DNA of 16,051 nt from Candidatus Aenigmatarchaeota archaeon (lineage in GTDB: Archaea > Aenigmatarchaeota > Aenigmatarchaeia > Aenigmatarchaeales > Aenigmatarchaeaceae), in contig JAAOXY010000005.1 of NCBI GenBank assembly GCA_018221065.1, positions 1 through 16,051 on the forward strand, in the 5' to 3' direction. The stretch's first letter is position 1; each line of letters starts with the position of its first letter. The position numbers were made by a program, and so were the translations under genes. Positions 12,618 to 16,051 of this stretch are shown piece after piece. A model generated the notes under the pieces. That model searched no databases. It was not told the origin of the DNA and saw only the letters and a list, made by a program, of their open reading frames with translations.

Positions 12618-13649
12618 ATGCACGAACTTTTGAATCAGCTTTCTACGATAGCTAATAGGATAAAGAATGTTGAAGGAGATAGAGAGAAGCTTGGCAAATT
12701 TATCAAAGACATGAAAGAAACTATTAAATTTGACTGTCCTGAAGTAGCTGAAACAACACTAACTGTGAAAGTAGATTCTGTTAATTTGAGTGGAATGAAA
12801 GTCATAGGTATTGATGGTGGATTATCTCAACATGAATATCATGGTATGGATATGATACTAACAAGAGCTGTTGCTGCTATATTCAATTATTCTGATGGTA
12901 AGCTAGAAGTTGACTATTATCCTTCTCCTATTGTTTCTCCTAAATTAACCATAATAACAGATCCTTATGATGATACTGATTTCAGCAAGAGTGCTAGTTT
13001 GGAAAGACAGAAAACTGAGATTGAATTGGCTTTAGAAGTTTTCAATAAATTTAATCCTGATCTTCTTTTGTTAGATGGATCAATTGTTCCTCACATGAAT
13101 GACAGAGCTGGGAAAGATTCTAATGCTTCGGAAAAATATCAAAATGTCTTGAATATATTTTCAAACCTATACAAGAGTGCTAATGGTAAGTTAGCTGGAT
13201 GTGTTGAAGATTCTAGAGGAAGAAGATTTTGTGATATATTAAAAAAGAAAATAACTGATGACGCTTTGAAAAAAATACTTGATGGCACAAAAGATACAAA
13301 TTTACTTTATCATATTCTAGAGACTGGTGAGAGGACTTGTGTATTTAGATTAAATAATGATCTTTCGAATATCTACAGTTTTTACATTAAGACAGCTGAA
13401 TATGATAGACCTGTTAGAATAGATTTCTATGCTGATTCTGATGTTGTGAATTCTGCTAATAATATAGCGTCTATTGTTCTTGCTACATCTTGTCACGACA
13501 CATATGGAATACCAACTCCAATAATAGAGGCTGACTGTAGGGCTAAGCTTAAAGAACATGATGTTGATGCTCTTCATGATCAATTAGTTGATATGGTTGG
13601 GATAACTCCTGGATTAATGAAACTTAGAAGAGAGCAAAGACCCCTTTAA
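12618..13649 (+). CDS. nurA: NurA-domain 5'-3' nuclease
   Basis: This 343-residue protein has the NurA core: VIGIDGGLSQHEYHG with metal-binding D66, LLLLDGSIVPH with D153, GCVEDSRGRRFCDIL near 194-208, YDRPVRIDFY, and IASIVLATSCHDTYGIPTPIIEADCRAKL toward the C-terminus. NurA is an RNase H-like, Mn2+-dependent nuclease that works with the HerA helicase and Mre11-Rad50 in DNA end resection. Those partners are usually adjacent in archaea but are not in this window. The start has no Shine-Dalgarno and appears leaderless from the divergent promoter. A long N-terminal helical stretch (1-45) precedes the domain. The NurA fold call is confident; partnership with HerA is from family knowledge. Confidence 0.85.
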   Translation: MHELLNQLSTIANRIKNVEGDREKLGKFIKDMKETIKFDCPEVAETTLTVKVDSVNLSGMKVIGIDGGLSQHEYHGMDMILTRAVAAIFNYSDGKLEVDYYPSPIVSPKLTIITDPYDDTDFSKSASLERQKTEIELALEVFNKFNPDLLLLDGSIVPHMNDRAGKDSNASEKYQNVLNIFSNLYKSANGKLAGCVEDSRGRRFCDILKKKITDDALKKILDGTKDTNLLYHILETGERTCVFRLNNDLSNIYSFYIKTAEYDRPVRIDFYADSDVVNSANNIASIVLATSCHDTYGIPTPIIEADCRAKLKEHDVDALHDQLVDMVGITPGLMKLRREQRPL

Positions 13650-13651
13650 AT
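13645..13651 (+). promoter_or_regulatory. TATA-like box for the cysteine-rich gene (leaderless)
   Basis: TTTAAAT overlaps the NurA stop and is centred 26 nt before the ATG at 13674, with no Shine-Dalgarno between them. A T run (13653-13657) just after may also terminate the NurA message. Confidence 0.5.
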
Positions 13652-13673
13652 CTTTTTCTATATAATAATTACC

Positions 13674-14006
13674 ATGGTTAAATTAGTAGGCACAAAAAGT
13701 GAGGATATTCCTGGATGCCTTCAATTCAGATGTAGCAAACACATGAGATGTGGAGGAAAGGAAAAGGATCAGAAAAGAACAGAAGCACCAATATGCTATC
13801 ATAAAAAATTAATAAAAGAAGAAGGTATTGGATATGGTACTACACTTCCTCTTTGTGTAGAAGGAGAATCTTTTTCTTATGTTGGTAATGAAATTGACAT
13901 TGAAGTTGAATACAAAGAAATCCCAAAACAAAATGGATCAACTAGAGAATTAGGAATTGTGACTACAAAAGAACCTGAACAAGAACAATATATGTTCAGT
14001 AACTGA
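13674..14006 (+). CDS. Uncharacterised cysteine-rich 110-residue protein
   Basis: I do not recognise this family. The N-terminal half has five cysteines and two histidines in a compact pattern: C15, C20, H23, C26, C41, H43 and C61 (CLQFRCSKHMRCGG, then ICYHKK, then LPLC). This suggests a zinc or iron-sulphur site. The C-terminal half is charged, with a likely strand region GNEIDIEVEYKEI and a Glu-rich end. There is no signal peptide or membrane segment, so it is probably cytosolic. It has its own TATA-like box and a leaderless ATG, between nurA and an ABC operon, so the context is uninformative. Codon use resembles its neighbours. Confidence 0.75.
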   Translation: MVKLVGTKSEDIPGCLQFRCSKHMRCGGKEKDQKRTEAPICYHKKLIKEEGIGYGTTLPLCVEGESFSYVGNEIDIEVEYKEIPKQNGSTRELGIVTTKEPEQEQYMFSN

Positions 14007-14010
14007 ATTG

Positions 14011-14023
14011 TTAAATATATAAG
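14011..14023 (+). promoter_or_regulatory. TATA box of the ABC operon (leaderless)
   Basis: TTAAATATATAAG is centred about 28 nt upstream of the ATG at 14046. No Shine-Dalgarno precedes the ATG, so the message should begin at or near the start codon. Confidence 0.6.
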
Positions 14024-14045
14024 CCGAAATGGTTAATATTCTGAT

Positions 14046-14768
14046 ATGAAGCCTGTACCTGTTATAGAGCTTAGAGGGGTTAAGAAACACTACAAGTTAG
14101 GGGAAGTTACGTTGAAAGTCCTAAAAGGAATAGATATTGCTATAAAGAAAGGAGAAAGAGTTGGAATAATGGGTCCTTCTGGTTCTGGTAAGAGTACTTT
14201 ACTAAATATGGTTGGTGCTTTGGACAGACCAACACATGGACATGTTCTTGTTGATGGAATAGACATATCAACACTTAATGATAATGAATTGGCTAGATTA
14301 AGAGGCAAGAAAATTGGTTTTGTATTTCAGTTCTTCTATTTGATTCCATCAATAACTGCTTTAGATAATGTAATACTTCCTATGACATTCAGTGGTAAGA
14401 AAGATGAAAGAAGAGCAAGAGAATTATTAAAATTAGTTGGATTGGAAAAGAGAATGCATCACAAACCTTCTCAATTAAGTGGTGGTGAACGGCAGAGAGT
14501 TGCAATAGCAAGAGCTCTTGCTAATAATCCTGAAGTTTTGTTAGCTGATGAACCTACAGGTAATCTTGATTCAAAATCTGGAGGCGAAATAATCAAACTT
14601 CTGTTTAAATTAAACAAAGAAAATGACTTAACACTAATAATTGTAACACATGATGAAGGAATATGTAGTAGAATGGAAAGGAATATCTATATAAAAGACG
14701 GTGAGATAATAAGACGTGGCGGTAAATGTATAGTTGGAGGGGGAAAAGATGAAAACAAAGTATTTTAG
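14046..14768 (+). CDS. ABC transporter ATP-binding protein (MacB/LolD type)
   Basis: This 240-residue nucleotide-binding protein has Walker A GPSGSGKST (43-51), Q-loop glutamine Q95 in FVFQFFYL, signature LSGGERQRVAIARAL (144-158), Walker B VLLADE (165-169) followed by PTGNLD, and H-loop THD (H202). The GxSGSGKST Walker A and the PTGNLD after Walker B place it in the MacB/LolD/FtsE subfamily, which drives mechanotransmission rather than classic import. The next two genes, a membrane-anchored surface protein and a MacB/FtsX-type permease, complete the unit. The C-terminal RGGKCIVGGGKDENKVF is read through the start region of the next gene, a 20-nt overlap. Substrate is unknown. Confidence 0.93.
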   Translation: MKPVPVIELRGVKKHYKLGEVTLKVLKGIDIAIKKGERVGIMGPSGSGKSTLLNMVGALDRPTHGHVLVDGIDISTLNDNELARLRGKKIGFVFQFFYLIPSITALDNVILPMTFSGKKDERRARELLKLVGLEKRMHHKPSQLSGGERQRVAIARALANNPEVLLADEPTGNLDSKSGGEIIKLLFKLNKENDLTLIIVTHDEGICSRMERNIYIKDGEIIRRGGKCIVGGGKDENKVF

Positions 14769-15897
14769 TGCTTTAATCGGCTTGATGCTTCTATTAAGCG
14801 TTCAAATTGTAGCTGCAGACCCAGTTCTTCAAATAAGCTCAACAACAACACCGGGTACAATATCTCCGGGTAATGATGGTTACATTGAAGTAATAATAAA
14901 TAATGTTGGTACTGATACTGCAGGTTCTTTATCATTAAGACTTGCTGACATTGACTCTCCTATAATTCCGTTAACCCCTTCGTATTTAGATGATTTGGGA
15001 AGTTTAGAAGGTGGCAGTACTGAATCAGCAATATTTAGATTTAGTGTTCCTGCTAGTGCAAGTTCTGGTTTTTACACAGCACAATTTATGGTAAGATACT
15101 GTACTGGTTCTGTTTGTAAAGATCATGTTGAATATTCTTTAATAACTGTACAATCTCCAACAAAATTAGAATTAACTTCTGTAAGTCCTGAACAATTACA
15201 AATAGGACAAAACAATGAAGTAGGATTAACAATAAAGAACACGGGAGAATCTTCTTTGAATAATATTTTCGTTTCTTGGGAAGCTTCAGATAATAATTTA
15301 CTTCCATTTGCTTCTGATAATGAATTTTATCTTCCATCATTAGCTGGTGGACAAGCTACATCAATTCCTTTTGACATTTATGTAGACAGAGATACAGAAG
15401 CTGGTGTTTATCCAGTTGAATTAATAATTGAATACAATGACGCATCTGGTGCAGATCTTTCAATGAATACAAGTGTTGGATTAAAAGTAGCAGGTGATAT
15501 TAATTTCATAATATCACAAGATGATCCAGATGAATTGTTTTATGGAATGCCTGGAATTGCAACATTCACAATTTATAACATAGGAACTGCTTCTGCAGAA
15601 TTCTTATCAGTAATTGGTGAATCATCTTACGGAACAGATACTGTTTATGTCGGTTCAATAGATTCAGATGATGAAGAATCTGTTGACATAAGACAAGACC
15701 TTTCTGGTGCCTCTGGACCATATGACATGAAATTAACAATAAACTACAAAGATAGTTTTGGAAATGTACAAACATTTGAAGAGAATGTTAGCACACGTGC
15801 TTCGACTGTATCTGGTGGATTTACAAACATAATAGTAGTAGTTGTTGTTTTGTTTGGTGTGTATTGGTTTTGGTGGAGAAAAAGGAAAAAGAAGTGA
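14749..15897 (+). CDS. Secreted, membrane-anchored CARDB-like surface protein (COG1361-like)
   Basis: From the ATG at 14749 the protein is 382 residues. A signal peptide (hydrophobic 7-22, VAA-DP around 21-25) leads to three Ig-like beta domains of about 110 residues (roughly 25-135, 138-247, 250-350). Each opens with a V-L-I-N-G-T type strand pair (VIINNVGTDTAG, LTIKNTGESSL, FTIYNIGTASAE), as in CARDB/COG1361 proteins. C118 and C123 may form a disulphide. Sequons occur at N240 and N346. Residues 358-376 form one membrane span ending FWW, followed by the basic tail RKRKKK, so the bulk is outside the cell. TTG at 14734 is rejected because GGAGGGGG (14736-14743) is the Shine-Dalgarno. Between ATPase and permease genes, it is likely an accessory part of that complex; its partner is unknown. 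Confidence 0.85.
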   Translation: MKTKYFSALIGLMLLLSVQIVAADPVLQISSTTTPGTISPGNDGYIEVIINNVGTDTAGSLSLRLADIDSPIIPLTPSYLDDLGSLEGGSTESAIFRFSVPASASSGFYTAQFMVRYCTGSVCKDHVEYSLITVQSPTKLELTSVSPEQLQIGQNNEVGLTIKNTGESSLNNIFVSWEASDNNLLPFASDNEFYLPSLAGGQATSIPFDIYVDRDTEAGVYPVELIIEYNDASGADLSMNTSVGLKVAGDINFIISQDDPDELFYGMPGIATFTIYNIGTASAEFLSVIGESSYGTDTVYVGSIDSDDEESVDIRQDLSGASGPYDMKLTINYKDSFGNVQTFEENVSTRASTVSGGFTNIIVVVVVLFGVYWFWWRKRKKK

Positions 15898-15902
15898 TCT
15901 GA

Positions 15903-16051
15903 TTGCTAAAGGAAAGCCTCAGAATATCTTGGAATAGTCTTTTGAATAAAAAGATTAGACTTGCTCTAACTGTTCTAGGCATTGCTATCGGTGTTTCTGC
16001 TATAGTTGGATTAATGTCAATTGGTTATGGATTAGAATATGCTATTACTGA
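15903..16051 (+). CDS. MacB/FtsX-type ABC transporter permease, N-terminal part
   Basis: An open frame starts at TTG 15903 and runs off the window with 49 full codons. It reads LKESLRISWNSLLNKKIRLALTVLGIAIGVSAIVGLMSIGYGLE: a short cytoplasmic amphipathic stretch, then a first membrane helix from about residue 20 to 42. The NSLLxxKxRLxLTVLGIxIGV motif is the MacB/LolC-type permease N-terminus. The TTG follows a TGA codon directly (15900-15902), so no upstream start is possible in this frame. GTGAT at 15894-15898 gives 4-nt spacing and contains the stop of the surface-protein gene. The protein is 3'-truncated; the periplasmic-type domain and remaining helices lie outside the window. Confidence 0.85.
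   Translation, partial: MLKESLRISWNSLLNKKIRLALTVLGIAIGVSAIVGLMSIGYGLEYAIT

Noticed and set aside
1996..14736. GTG/TTG starts upstream of ATG at 1996, 4440, 5176, 5986 and 14734
   Set aside because: Each lies within or immediately before the Shine-Dalgarno element of the true gene, so initiation there is unlikely; starts were moved downstream to the ATG.
1..16051. CRISPR array, insertion sequence, tRNA or rRNA gene, integration site
   Set aside because: No regularly spaced repeats, transposase-like protein, cloverleaf pattern or rRNA-like sequence was seen on reading the window. A covariance-model scan was not possible here.

Overview
The window reads as archaeal. It encodes RNase P proteins Rpp30 and Pop5, a 20S proteasome alpha subunit, SBDS, exosome Rrp4/Rrp41/Rrp42, ribosomal proteins eL15 and eL43, RNA polymerase subunit P, a Pcc1-type KEOPS subunit, prefoldin beta, UPF0147, an archaeal SepF and NurA. 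Promoters look archaeal: TATA-like boxes about 26-28 nt upstream of starts, several apparently leaderless. The DNA is AT-rich, genes are short and tightly packed, methionyl-tRNA synthetase is bacterial in type, and a MccF-like S66 peptidase is present. This fits a DPANN-like archaeon (Woesearchaeota/Pacearchaeota/Aenigmarchaeota range), but that placement is inference; no rRNA is present to confirm it.

Layout. 1-71: C-terminal end of eL15. 117-1198: rnp3-rnp2 (RNase P). 1251-2238: four small genes, namely an unrecognised 89-residue protein and three tandem stand-alone RAM-like (Lrp/AsnC effector-domain-like) proteins. 2318-7181: psmA, SBDS, rrp4, rrp41, rrp42, eL43, rpoP, pcc1 and pfdB, the archaeal exosome superoperon, ended by a hairpin plus T tract. 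7257-8932: DHH phosphoesterase, UPF0147 and sepF, each with its own promoter-like sequence. 9004-12567 (minus strand): an operon read HAD phosphatase, MetRS, separate tRNA-binding OB-fold protein, S66 peptidase. 12568-12617: a compact divergent promoter. 12618-14006: NurA and a cysteine-rich orphan. 14046-16051: an ABC ATPase, a membrane-anchored CARDB-like surface protein and the start of a MacB/FtsX-type permease, which runs off the window.

How the genes work together. The first half couples RNA processing (RNase P, exosome), ribosome maturation (SBDS, eL15, eL43), transcription (RpoP), tRNA modification (Pcc1), folding (prefoldin) and protein turnover (PsmA). The RAM cluster sits inside this conserved neighbourhood and is the least expected part of it. 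Two initiation styles are visible. Genes with their own promoter are often leaderless. Operon-internal genes carry a GGTGAT/GTGAT Shine-Dalgarno element 3-4 nt before the start, and in several cases its TGA is also the stop codon of the preceding gene. No rRNA, tRNA, CRISPR array, insertion sequence or attachment site was seen, and no stretch over 300 bases lacks a gene.
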